64,000 nucleotides of DNA, from the NCBI RefSeq assembly GCF_958450345.1, contig NC_088781.1, positions 117,564,431 through 117,628,430 on the forward strand, read 5' to 3'. Below, one piece after another: positions 32,842 to 43,289 of the stretch; within the stretch, counting starts at the first letter, position 1; each line of letters starts with the position of its first letter. The DNA comes from Calliphora vicina. Lineage: Eukaryota > Arthropoda > Insecta > Diptera > Calliphoridae. The position numbers and the translations under genes are program-made. The notes beneath the pieces are model-generated. The model did no database searches. It saw nothing but the letters and a program-made list of their open reading frames with translations, and was not told the origin of the DNA.

Positions 32842-33337
32842 ATTGTTGACAAATAGAATTTAATGAAAGTCATATTTCTTAAGATGTTTGTAAGTTAGAT
32901 GAAATTAACTTCGAATAATTACCCAAACGATTTGTAAAAATCATAAATAAATTTTTAAAAAATTAAGTTGAAAAATCAATGATTTTTCTTTAATTTATGT
33001 TCAATTTTTACCAGCCTATAAAAAAGTACTTTTGCAGTTAAATCTATAAGATTGTTACAATATTAATAATAAAATTGTTGATTTAATGATTCTAATGATT
33101 TTTACTCTTCATCATAAAACGGTTAAAACTTTTAAAAACTCGACGTCATTACCTTTCCATTGATATGCATAATGTAGTATCAAACTATTTATTATACTTT
33201 AAATTAATACATACAAATTACACTATGTGAAAAATTACGTTCTAAATTGATTCATATCAATTGGTGCTTACTATGCGCTTCTCATTATTTCATGTACCCA
33301 TCACTATTCTCTTTTTATTGCGTTATTGTTGTTGTTA
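32842..33337. other. No gene
   Basis: AT-rich DNA; nothing recognisable. Confidence 0.4.
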
Positions 33338-33800
33338 TACCCTTCACCATGAGTGACAAGGGTATATATAAGTATGTCATTCCGTTTTTAATTCCTTCAT
33401 TTTTCATTTTCGACCCCACAAAGTATATATATTCTGGATCGTTATAGATAGCGAAGTCGATATAGCCTTGTTGACCCCAAATAACTTGCATACATTATTC
33501 ATATATCAGTATAACGTGAATTCTTCCGGCTCGGTTGCTATTTAAAATAGGCCCACAAATGGCTGAAAACCGGGGCTACCTCGCTTTTTGGCCTATTTTT
33601 GATCAATGTCTGGATTACTGAGTCATTAATATAGACAATATGGATATCTAATGATAGATATTTCAAAGTCCATTGGAACGATGTACATATATAAGGCTAT
33701 AAGTTGGATTTACAAGGGGTCAAAATCGGGAAACATCTTTTTTTGTAACCCGAATTTTTTTTCATCAAAAAAATTTGTTTGTTGTAAATTCTTTTTCAAA
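33338..33800 (-). mobile_element. Repeat family B, inverted copy
   Basis: Reading the minus strand it matches the copies at 13.4 and 15.5 kb: AACCCGAATTTTTT, CCGATTTTGACCC, TTTGAAATATCTATCATTAG, ATTAATGACTCAGTAATCCAG, AGCAACCGAGCCGG, and a tail ATATATACTTTGTGGGGTCG ending in TATATACCCTTGTC. The hairpin head is not visible, so the copy is truncated. Confidence 0.65.
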
Positions 33801-34012
33801 ACAAAAATTTTTCAAAACTAAAAAAAAAAATGTTAAAGAAGGAACAAAAAATTAAAAAACAATTTAAACAAAAATTTAAATTTTGTTTAAATCATGTTTT
33901 TGAAAGAAAGTTGTAATGTGGATAAGTATCTATTTACTTTCCCGTACATTATATAAAATAATAAATAATAATAAATATAATAAATAAATAATAACACAGT
34001 GCAACAGTGCAA

Positions 34013-35684
34013 AAAACACACGATCATGACTATATAGGTTCGACTCTACTACCAAGGGGTAGTAAAACCCTATACTCAGTTTGTACATTTTGGTGACCGA
34101 TTTTATTTGATGGGCCCCCAAAGTTTCTGAAAATCAGTTGGGCCTCTAAAAAAGGTGTCATAAGTTTTTGGTTAACAGTTAATTCAGACTTTGTGATACG
34201 GCTTAACTTTATATGGAAATAATATAGCTAAGATTCCGCCAAATAAATTTTGTTACAATTTTTTTTCCCAAAAAATAGCTTTTTCGTGCACTTTTGTTGA
34301 AAAAATATAGGAAGAAAAATTTATTTTTTTACTTTTTTTAGAATAACTTCTAGGGTATCCTAATTTTTCAGTAACAATATTTAGCAAAGTTGTAGCTACG
34401 GTAAAGTTGAACAACTCTTGAGAACATATCCATGCATTCTGAACGTGTCTAGTCACTCTAAATAGCACGTAAAGATCACTTTGTACCTTAACACTTTTGT
34501 TTTTACTATTTTTTGACTCTAAAACAAAGATTTTTTGTTAAAATAGTATGATCAAGTCCACACTTCTATGTATGTTGTACTGTATTATTTACTCGGCTGA
34601 GGTGTTCGGAATGTGGATCAGTGAGTGGACCCTCAATGTCACACATTTAAAAAAAAATCGCCAAAAAGCCATTTATGATCCGAATGAGCAGGAATTTAAA
34701 ATGTAGATAGTCCTTGAGAAGGTCTATATTTAAGTTTAATTTTGTTTTAAATTTTGCTCGATCTTTTTTTTGTATTTTATATATGATGGGCCTACGAAAG
34801 GTCGAAATTTGTTTTTTATATACGGCGTATACTTGCGATAAAATTATAAAGAAAATAAAATAAACCTGATCCCTATAAAAAATTACACGCATCCAAAGTT
34901 GAAGCATCTTTTTATATATTTCAACTTTGTATGCGTGTGTTTTTTAAGTTTTTTCCCAAAAAAGTCCCCATATTATTTCTTTTATAAAAAACTAATTTTC
35001 TTCGTGGTTATATACATTTTTTTATGATTTGGAAAGAGAACTTAATGCAAAAACGTATAAAGTAAAATTTTACTAACTTAAGCGGACATTGTACCCCCCA
35101 GCCCTATACAAACTTGGCCAATTTTGAAACAAAATTTTAGGTTTGAGTAAAAAATTCTAAAAACGCAAAGCACCGATCCTTAAAAGCTCGTCATATTTGT
35201 ATAGCCCAATATATTGTTTATATACATACAAAACGTTTTTATTACCGTACTGTAAATAGCATCAAAGTGGGCTATTTTCTAAAAATAACTCACTTTTTGG
35301 AACACATTTTCTCCGTTTTAGGAATTTCGATGTTTGGAAAAAAAAATGGCAACATTAGTGATCCCAAACACTAATGTTTTTGTTTTAGAGTCAAAAAATA
35401 GTAAAAAACTAAAATTTTTAAGCTACGAAGTGATTTTTGACAGCTATTTAGAATGCCTAGATATGTTCGGATTGCATTGATATGTTTACAAGAGTTATTC
35501 AGATTTACCGTAGCTATAACTTTGCAAAATATTGTTATTGAAAAATTAGGAGTCCCTGGAAGTTGTTCTAAAAAAAGTGGCCCATAAAAAAACATCGGTC
35601 ACCAAAATGGACAAACTGAGTATAGGGTTTTACTACCCTTTGGTAGCAGAGTCGAACATATACTGTCATGATCTTGTGTTTTTC
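34013..35684. mobile_element. Long-TIR element F
   Basis: Left AAAAACACACGATCATGAC and right GTCATGATCTTGTGTTTTT are inverted repeats. They continue as GGTAGTAAAACCCTATACTCAG over about 290 bp at the right (35390-35684) and about 500 bp at the left, which holds an extra 220 bp. Both arms contain GGTGACCGAT and TTTTTGACTCTAAAACAAA. The middle has no recognisable transposase. An internal segment (34960-35335) is repeated at 38915-39270, and another left end starts at 63853. It is a non-autonomous or foldback-like family; class undetermined. Confidence 0.7.
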
Positions 35685-35855
35685 CAAAAGTCTTCATTTG
35701 TTGCATAGTGTAATAAAACATTTAAATCATAGTGATTAAATCACTTTGATATTAATTTATAAAAGTCGACTGATACAAATCAATCAACATATTTTTTTTC
35801 GGAACGTGGACGTAGTTCGAGTGCCGATGAATACATTGTGCCAGCGACTTCATTC

Positions 35856-36195
35856 GATTGTTTAATACAGAGACTTCGGTCGTTTGTTCAAGACACAGGC
35901 TTAGGCCAACTGTTCAGAGATTTCAGCCAACTGTGCAATACAGAGACTTCAGCCAACTGTGCAATACAGAGACTTCTGCCAACTGTGCAATATAGAAACT
36001 TCAGACGTCTGTTCAGTACAGAGGCTTCGGTCAACTGTTCAATACGGAGACTTCGGTCGTCCCTTCAATACAGGGATTTCGGCCAACTGTTCAATACAGA
36101 GACTTCGGTCTTCTGTTTAGTACAGGGCCTTCGGACGACTGTTCAATAACAGAGATTTCGGTCGTCTGTTCAGTACCGAGACTTCGGCCGACTGC
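35856..36195. repeat. 26-bp minisatellite
   Basis: About 13 imperfect copies of a 26-bp unit (ACTGTTCAATACAGAGACTTCGGCCA). Because 26 is not a multiple of 3, one open frame (35838-36149) cycles through all three phases of the unit every 78 bp. This gives a repeating 26-residue peptide with Q-R-L, Q-Y-R-D-F and N-T-E-T-S variants. No homology to a known protein is recognised; the openness is explained by the absence of stops in the unit. It abuts the left end of element E. Confidence 0.9.
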
Positions 36196-38323
36196 ACAGT
36201 GGGGCAGAATCAAACTTTTTTGGAAATAAATCTGGCACATCTAAACGGCCTGTCCGATCGGAATAAAATTTGACGAGGGCATAGCCAAGGAGTACTCGAG
36301 TTTACGTTATTAAAATGGGCCCTAAAATGTTCCATTTTTGCAACATTTTTAAACATGTGCAATTTTATTTGTTTTCCATCCGATTTAAAGACTTTGCACT
36401 CGGCTAGGTCTTGAAAAAACATGCTTGCGTTTGCTCTTATAACTACCGAGTTATATTCTTTTTAAAATTGGATTTTAAATATTTTGTCCATACCTTGGAC
36501 CGCTTTTTTAAAATAAAGGGCGTACATTTGGACCAAATGAACTAGATTGGTTTTGTTAGTTATACAACTAAATTACCATTACATATACAAAAAATTTCAG
36601 AGCAATATCCATTATGAATCCAAAAATAAACGATTTTCAATGTAAAAATTAAAAAAATTTTAGATTTTTGCTGTTTTTTGGGCGAAAAGGTGAATTAACT
36701 CTTCTTTTTTTTTAAAAAAAACTTTCTTTAAGAACTAACAAATTTTTCTTGTTTAGACAAGTTAATTTTTGGTCTTACCAAAAAAATTTCAAGTCAATAT
36801 CTTAATTAGATTCAAAAATATGCCACTTTCAAACTCAGTCCTTCAAAAATATTGCACTTTTTCATATGTGTTTTCAAGACCTAGCCGAGCGCTATACAAA
36901 ACTTTAAAAACGGATTTGAAAAATGGCACGTGTTCAAGATAGATGCTTCGGTCAATTATTCCCCTAGTTAAGTTCATTTATTTGTATCATAGACTAAGTA
37001 TCTAAAATATAATACCTTTAGTTATCAACCGGTATAGTACCGAAGATAGACATCACCAGAATCGTCTGCATCCAAACGTATTATCGTATGTATTCGGAAT
37101 ATAATGTTAGTAATCATCCGATCCGAAGCTATCGTTTGTGACAAACTGCCAAGTAAGTGAGTATCGCCGGCGATTATAAAAATTCCTGAAGAATCCGGGA
37201 TATGCATCACCAGAACCGTCTTCATTCAAACGTATTATCGTAGCTTTTCGTAATTCGTTATATCGCACTCGTTCAACAATACTGTATTAACTCAAAATTT
37301 TTAAAAATTCACTTTTTGCAAGAAATCAACTAACAAGATCAATATATATCTACTGTAAAAATTTCAACGTATTCCGATTACTCTTTCATCTCGAAAACCA
37401 CATTTGAGACCATTTTCGTGATAATTAGTGACTACCTTGTATCAACAAAAAAGTATTATTTTGAGTTAATACAAAAATTTAAATAGAAATACATCGTATA
37501 TTTTCATAGAAAAATGTATTATTTTGAATTGAGCCTTTATTCAAGTTAAAAATAATCAAATTGTTTTATTTAAATTTGGTTGTATTTTGAGTTGATACTG
37601 TTTTGTCGATAAAATATTACAAAAAATATCGAGAAGTTTTAGAAAAATGGTATTAACTCAAAAAATAGATTTATTTTGCAATAATTGCAAAAATTTTAAA
37701 GAAAAACAATATATATTTTCAAATATAATTTGTTTAATATGATGTATTCGGATTTTCAAATTCTCTTAAAATGTAATCACAAACAGTTTTTGCCCTCTAC
37801 TAAACATTTAAAAATTTTGAGTTAATACAGTATTGTTGCATGAGTGCGATATATAAAACTTATTATATATAAACTGTTTTAAATATTAAATCAATAAAGA
37901 ACGATATAATCGACCCAAGAAAGGGTAAATCACTTGTATTATCACTTAAGGTTTGTGGATCCGTAAGTCTACAAAAAGTCTACGACTGAACACCTCAGCA
38001 GACGACACAACCACGTTACAAAGCTGGAAATGCTTTTTACATATGAGGTGTTAACTTTGACACCATGTATCGCTGTTTGTGCTTAAAACTCGTACCTTCA
38101 GAGGCAATAATCGCTCTCTATTGATTTTTCTGGTTTCATAATAATATGACCTGAAGTTTAGAAGTTACATATTTATGTACTACTTAGGACAATGTCTGTG
38201 CTTGAAACTCACATCGCCAAAGACAATATTCTGAAATGTTTCAAATTACAAAGTAACCTCACCATTTTTTTAGAAATTTAATATTTAGTGCCATTTATTT
38301 TTCCATCAGCCCCACTGTGCAGT
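36191..38323. mobile_element. TIR element E (2.1 kb)
   Basis: A perfect 15-bp inverted repeat ACTGCACAGTGGGGC (36191-36205) and GCCCCACTGTGCAGT (38309-38323) bounds the region. The inner CAGTGGGGC resembles hAT ends, but no clear 8-bp target duplication is visible, so the class is uncertain. The left half (36200-36930) has a dispersed homologue at 17.64-17.86 kb. Contained: a direct duplication with ACGTATTATCGTA (37070-37245) and MITE P2. No transposase is recognisable. Confidence 0.5.
37263..37849. mobile_element. MITE P2 (TA-flanked)
   Basis: TIRs of about 45 bp: TCGCACTCGTTCAACAATAC from 37263 and its partner (GTATTGTTGCATGAGTGCGA) ending 37849, continuing through GTATTAACTCAAAATTTTTAAA. 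TA flanks at 37261-37262 and 37850-37851. The word TTGAGTTAATAC or its complement recurs internally. It is 587 bp with no coding capacity, nested in element E. Confidence 0.8.
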
Positions 38324-38759
38324 GTGTTATTTAGTTGCAGCAGCTATTTAAAGTCATCAATTATATAAAATGTTCATTCATTGTTACATTTTAAAGTTAA
38401 ATCATTGATGAATTTATTGTTTTAAGTTCTGTTGTATTTCAAATATGAATTACAGCGGTATCGTTTGATTTACAAAGAAAGAAACCAACAAAATGTATGA
38501 ATATGCTTGTTTTATAACTAATTGAACTTGGGATGCAGCAATGAATGATAAATACGAACGAAGCGTTTTAGTTTGAAACAATTTGTTGTTTTCCAATTAT
38601 TTAGAATATAAAAGAAACTCAAAGAATTTCCATGATCTGCTGGTCAAAGTAAAAAATGATGGTAAACAGTTCATCAGTATTTTCATCAAAGAGAAATTTT
38701 TATTCTGGATTCTTCAAAAAGGAATGAGAGAACAATATTCATTATTTATGATGAACTAT

Positions 38760-38930
38760 TTTGTTGTCTAGCTCAGGGAATGTATGAATTCAGGGAATGT
38801 ATGGGTACACGAGAAGCGCTATTCTGTGTTCAAATATTAATTCAGAACTGCCGAGACGCCCAGAAAGATGTTTTCTTATGTTTTTTTGATTATGTGAAAG
38901 CGTTCGATATGGTCAAATTAATTTTTTTCT
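38760..38930 (+). pseudogene. LINE reverse-transcriptase fragment, RT fingers/palm
   Basis: One plus frame reads FRECMGTREALFCVQILIQN and then CRDAQKDVFLCFFDYVKAFDMVK (about 38790-38920). It matches the GF..G.GTR.ALF....L...C.D..KD...CF.DY.KAFD segment of insect LINEs. The catalytic Asp of KAFD is present. It is cut off at about 38930 by a fragment of element F. The thumb of probably the same LINE reappears at 39565. Confidence 0.7.
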
Positions 38931-39270
38931 TTTGTTGAAAAAAATTTTCTACGTTACTATATAGAATTTTTATATGTTCCGGAAAGATAACTTAATGAAA
39001 AAGTGTATAAAGTAAAATTCGGCTCACTTAAGAGGACATATCACCCCCCATACGTATCCAAACTTGGCCAACTTTTTAAAAAAAATGTCGGTTTGAGTAA
39101 AAAATTCTAAAAAGGCAAAGCACGAAAAAGCTCTATACTTGTATAACCCCATATGTTTCTTAAATACTTGTTAAGTGCTTTTACAATCACACGGTAAATA
39201 ACGTCACAGTAGGCACTTTTCTGAAAAAACTAATTTTTTGGAACATATTTTCCCCGTTTTAGAAATTTAG
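38915..39270 (+). mobile_element. Fragment of element F
   Basis: Aligns by eye with 34960-35335 in the same orientation (shared AACTTAATG.AAAA.GTATAAAGTAAAATT, AACTTGGCCAA, GGTTTGAGTAAAAAATTCTAAAAA, GGAACA.ATTTTC.CCGTTTTAG). Neither TIR is present. It lies between the two LINE pieces. Confidence 0.65.
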
Positions 39271-39564
39271 ACATTTGGGTCTATATTGGTTCTAAATCTT
39301 GTTATGATATCTTTTACTGTTAAAATTTTACATTAAGTCAAATTTTATATTGTTATTCGTGGAAAATCACAATATTATATTTTTTTAGTTTTTAAGGAAA
39401 ATGAAGTCCCAAAATTTTATAACATTATTTAATTTTACTAAAATATTAATCCTAAAGTCACAGTGTTTTCAACAGTATCAAATACTTATATAAAAAGCCT
39501 TTATTTACTCCTCAGAAGTTCCACAAACCTTGCCCCCTTTGTCAAATATGTAATTTTTTTCATA

Positions 39565-39745
39565 TAATACGCAAAAGATTAAATGCATGGTTATTTGTAA
39601 AAAAAAATGTCCATCTCAACGCAACGTTGAATAAACAAAATATAGAAAACGAGCTATTACAGAAGTTTATATATATGGGAGTTCTAATAAATGACCAGTG
39701 GGACCCATCAACGGAAATTAAAACCCGCATAGATATGTCGCGATA
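39565..39745 (+). pseudogene. LINE thumb-domain fragment
   Basis: The plus frame reads KRLNAWLFVKKNVHLNATLN, then NKQNIENELLQKFIYMGVLINDQ and STEIKTRIDMSR. It matches the K...YLG..I...G....EI..RI..AR region that follows the ADD motif in LINE ORF2. It is in the same orientation as the piece at 38760-38930, so both probably derive from one copy interrupted by element F. It ends where a minus-strand LINE begins. Confidence 0.65.
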
Positions 39746-40360
39746 TCGCACCACTTTTGCCCAATTCTTCTGCAATACAATTACCCTGATTTCCATCGTG
39801 TCCAGGGACCCATATAAGCGTTATCCTACAACATCTCGCTATCTAATTTAGGGATACCCGGAATTCCTCGGTTAACCTAGATGTCGTGAAGACACCCGCT
39901 ATATAGTAAATATACAGTATATCACCACATATTCCATAATACCTCAGCCAATTGGATGCTCGTTTAATGGCAGTAATTTCCTCCTGAAGAGCTGAAGTCA
40001 AGTAGCCTAAAGTAGGATTTTAGTTCTTAATGTAGAAACCTCCACGGACCCTAATGACACTTTTAAAAGTTAAAAGCTCCTTCAATATCAAGAAAGGCAA
40101 CAAGTGACTACTTCTTATGTGATAGCGACTCTTCAACGGAGCCAACTAACTAATGTAGAGCTGTTTCCACCGATCTGCCCTTAGTGTAGGCATGTTGGGA
40201 TTTAGAGATGAGTTCCGTCGGAATGGTCATTTGATTTGATCTGTAGTCCTTTGATTTAGTATGGGTCGCCATACCTCCTTTAGGAATGAAGACTACCCTA
40301 CACCTTGTTCACCATGTAGGAATATATGTAGGTTCATCTGATAAACGCTGTGTGAGCCAT
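39735..40360 (-). pseudogene. I/R1-type LINE fragment (RT start to RNase H)
   Basis: Minus strand, from right to left: VVFIPKGG and SKDYR (about 40300-40240), then SQHAYTKGRSVETALH (about 40205-40155), LVGSVEESLSHKK, SLVAFLDIEGAFN with catalytic Asp (to about 40060). A deletion follows, then LQEEITAIKRASNWLRYYG (about 39985-39930) and IWVPGHDGNQGNCIAEEL of RNase H (39800-39750). The RT palm with ADD is missing. Stops interrupt the frame. The RNase H end closely resembles the copy at 43.14-43.28 kb. Confidence 0.8.
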
Positions 40361-41224
40361 GGTACAACTATTTCTTTAATATAATAGCGACTGATAATAT
40401 TTCCCTGTTGGATTTATGGTTGGTATAAATATAAAATATTGATGAAATCAGAAAATGTTATTTTTCAGGGTATGAAAATTCTATATGATATCCGAAGGAG
40501 TAATCCAATTTTTAAGTGTAATTCTTCTTTCTTTTCAGTTTCTTTTCACTCCATCTGATAACATTGCTATTTAAAACACGGATACTGATCTAAAATAGAA
40601 TACCACACTCATGAATAAAGTAGTACTGCATCAAAGTATATTTTGTAACTTTTCGATCGGCTACCAGAAAAGACGAAAGTACTTATCGTATCGAACTATA
40701 TTATTGAATGGAGCATCACTACAATGTGGATTGGTTTTCACAGTTCTATGGCTACTAAAATGGAATGATGAAATTAGGAAGCTTTTTTCTAAAGTGCCCA
40801 CCCATTTCAAGTCGATTTTTAAATAAAACACATTTTTTCATTTAGTCGTGTTGATCATCTTGTGGAATAAACTTACTGCAGAGCTATTTCCTGTTATTTA
40901 CAATATATAAAAGTTTAAATCTAATCACCCTGACTTCTTCTCATAGCCTGTCTTCCTAATATTAAAACAATTATCTCACATAATACCAGTTTAAATTCTA
41001 AGATGATGATATCAGATATTTTCTACAAAATATCCCTAGAAGGAAGTGTTGCGTTACTGGTTCCTGTATGAAAGCGATCTTTTCTAGTTCTAACACTGTA
41101 GCGTTGTCAATGAAGAAGACTAATTGAATATATTGAACAGATCTCAGATCTAATATCAACGAACTGGTTCAGTTTTGGTTATTATAACTGGTGATAGGTA
41201 TTGTTCCAAGAAATCCTTAATATA
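40361..41224. other. No supported gene
   Basis: AT-rich. The frame at 40611-40826 has no recognisable motif. No repeat structure seen. Confidence 0.35.
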
Positions 41225-41660
41225 AAGTTCATAAATTCTGTACTACTTCTTTACATGAAATATGGTAGTGTGATACAAATTTCCTTTCGCATCCGAAATG
41301 GCCAAATTTTGGCTTTGAGAGTCTTTGTGGTTTATGGCCTATTCGCATAGACCTGAGATTCAAGAAAACTCCACATGAAAAAAGTCTAACGTGGCTAGTT
41401 CTCAATACCACCACGTGAGATGGCCATGCCCTCAAATTGCTCGTACAGAATGTCCAAAATCCACACCAAACACTGACTTTTTCGGGATGCATTGGATCTC
41501 TTGTGGATTATTATAGTCCCAAATTCGACAAATTTATATGTTCAAAAAATGGGTCTCGCCGTAATATGGGCATAAAATTTATCATTTACACGTGCTGTTG
41601 AACGATATATCCGTTAATTGTGAGTTGGCAAAACAAACTGAATAAATGACAGAAAATTCG
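41225..41660 (-). pseudogene. Tc1/mariner-superfamily transposase relic 3
   Basis: Minus-strand pieces: GETHFLNI, a stop, then CRIWDYNNPQEIQ (about 41550-41490, with Gly at the position of the first catalytic Asp in SDEAHF). Next is MHPEKVSVWCGFW (41492-41454). After a frameshift come MWSFLESQVYANRP (about 41380-41340) and QTLKAK-like residues. These match the family's MHPEKVTVWCGLW...and DYFLWG.V.S.VYA.KPQTL. The D-G-A-T-C-H segment is deleted. Confidence 0.7.
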
Positions 41661-42599
41661 ACAGATGTAGCTTCAACAATATGGCTGCTATCAACTGTAA
41701 AAGTTAGGAAGTCTCTATATATTTATATTTATAATGAACTCATTTGTAGTTTATTTTAATATAATTTGATCCTACTACCAGAAATATTTGCAACAGTTTT
41801 ATTTTTTCCAATATACAAGTATTCTCTACTAAATTATGAAAATCTTTTCTCAACTATGTTGCAGCAACATGTTGCTAAAAGCAATTATTCTACATATTCA
41901 ACCTCTACTAAATGAAATTCCTTAGCGCATTGTAATTAAAAAAACAAGATTTATAAAAAAAAATGTCTTTACAAACAACAACAAGGCTAAACCATGTGCG
42001 TAGCTCCAGTTTTAAAAACTGGTTCAAAAAGGTCTTAAAAACATGCTGACAAGCCTAAAGAGGATGTTGCTACCTACATGCCGATACATACACGTACGTA
42101 CGTACAAACGCACTCACGTATCTTTAAAGTTTAAACTCACAGTCAGATACATGAATAACAAAACAGAATTAAAGAAAAACCTACATAAAATTGTATGTAT
42201 TTTGTTGTTGTTTGAGCACTTAAACGGTCAATGAACAAACTGCATGCTTTGTTATTGTTTTAGTGTTGTTGTTTAATATTGATTAAATGAGTAAATGGGA
42301 AAGACAATGAGTGAGTGAGTTTTTCATTTTTTTTGTATTTTTTTCTTCTGGTGTGTGTTTGAGAGAATTGTAGTAAGAGCTAATGCCGGTTTGTTGTGAG
42401 TTTTATCATAATAATGCAGTTAGTGTTGGTAGAAGAGGGATAAGGGGGCAGTTGAAAAGCAAAATGTGTACGTTTTTGATGTAAATATTACCAGGAAGGT
42501 TTTGTTAAGGATTTAAAGGTTTTATTTGGTAAATTATAAGCTGTTTCCCATATTCTGAACATTATGAAAATTTCAAAATAATGAAAATACAAAATTGGT
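41661..42599. other. No gene; simple repeats
   Basis: Contains a short (CGTA)n at about 42090-42105, GTGAGTGAGTGAG near 42310 and GTGTGTG near 42350. AT-rich otherwise; the short frames here are not supported. Confidence 0.4.
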
Positions 42600-43285
42600 A
42601 AAATTGTCAGCTGGAATAAAATACTAAAACCTGTTTTGTCTGCATCAGTATAAAAATATAAAAAATCACATTTTGTATGTGAATTATTGCATAGGTTAGG
42701 TTTAGTGGACAGCAATTCGTCAAGCAGCTCATTTGGGTCCATTCAAAACTGAACCCATTGCGATACCCAAATATAAACAGCAGGGTATTTATAATGCTTC
42801 TGTTGTATCCAAGGTGAACCAACCATATTCTCTAACGAAAGAGTCCCAGATTCGTCTTAGATTCATCCTTTATAGCTCATCTAAACACGATAGGAATGGG
42901 ATTCCAAAGATACGTTACCTCAAGTTTGTCAGAGCCGGGCAGTGGCAGAATAGGTGGGACACAGTCTCCTCCTCTTCTTCGTTTTCGTTGTACCATCTTC
43001 TAACATGTATCCTAATTATATAGTGTCCTGTAATAAAGGAAACAATTAGCCTTATTTGCTCACGATGAAATTTAATAAGTAGATTCGTCGTAAAGGCCAA
43101 GTTGATTTTGCAAGGGAAATACCAGAATAGGGATCGATCGCCTCCTCATCCATCATCACACCCCTTTTGGCCAATTCATCTGCTATACAATTACCTTGAT
43201 TTCCATCGTTTCCAGGGACCCATATAAGCGTTATTCTAGAATGTCTCGCTATCTCATTTAGGGATACCCGACATTTATTTGCACA
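42600..43285 (-). pseudogene. I/R1-type LINE 3' fragment (RNase H and zinc-knuckle)
   Basis: Minus strand: VSLNEIARHSRITLIWVPGN, then DGNQGNCIADELAKRG (43275-43165), an RNase H C-terminal half. Then SISLAKSTWPLR-like residues, LIVSFITGHY (about 43050-43020) and ETVSHLFCHCPALTNLR (42965-42915), the Cys/His knuckle of RNase-H-bearing LINEs. Decayed C-terminal sequence runs to about 42700. It borders the 35-bp satellite. Confidence 0.8.
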
Positions 43286-43289
43286 AGAA

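Noticed and set aside
34647..34907. 86-codon minus-strand hydrophobic frame inside element F
   Set aside because: No transposase motif; hydrophobicity follows from T-rich codons; not present as an open frame in the other F fragment.
35838..36149. 103-codon frame as a repeat protein
   Set aside because: Openness is fully explained by a 26-bp unit without stops; codon phase changes with each unit, so there is no sign of protein-level selection. Kept only as a repeat.
40611..40826. 71-codon plus-strand frame
   Set aside because: No recognisable domain, no splice context. It is near LINE debris but matches no LINE motif I know.
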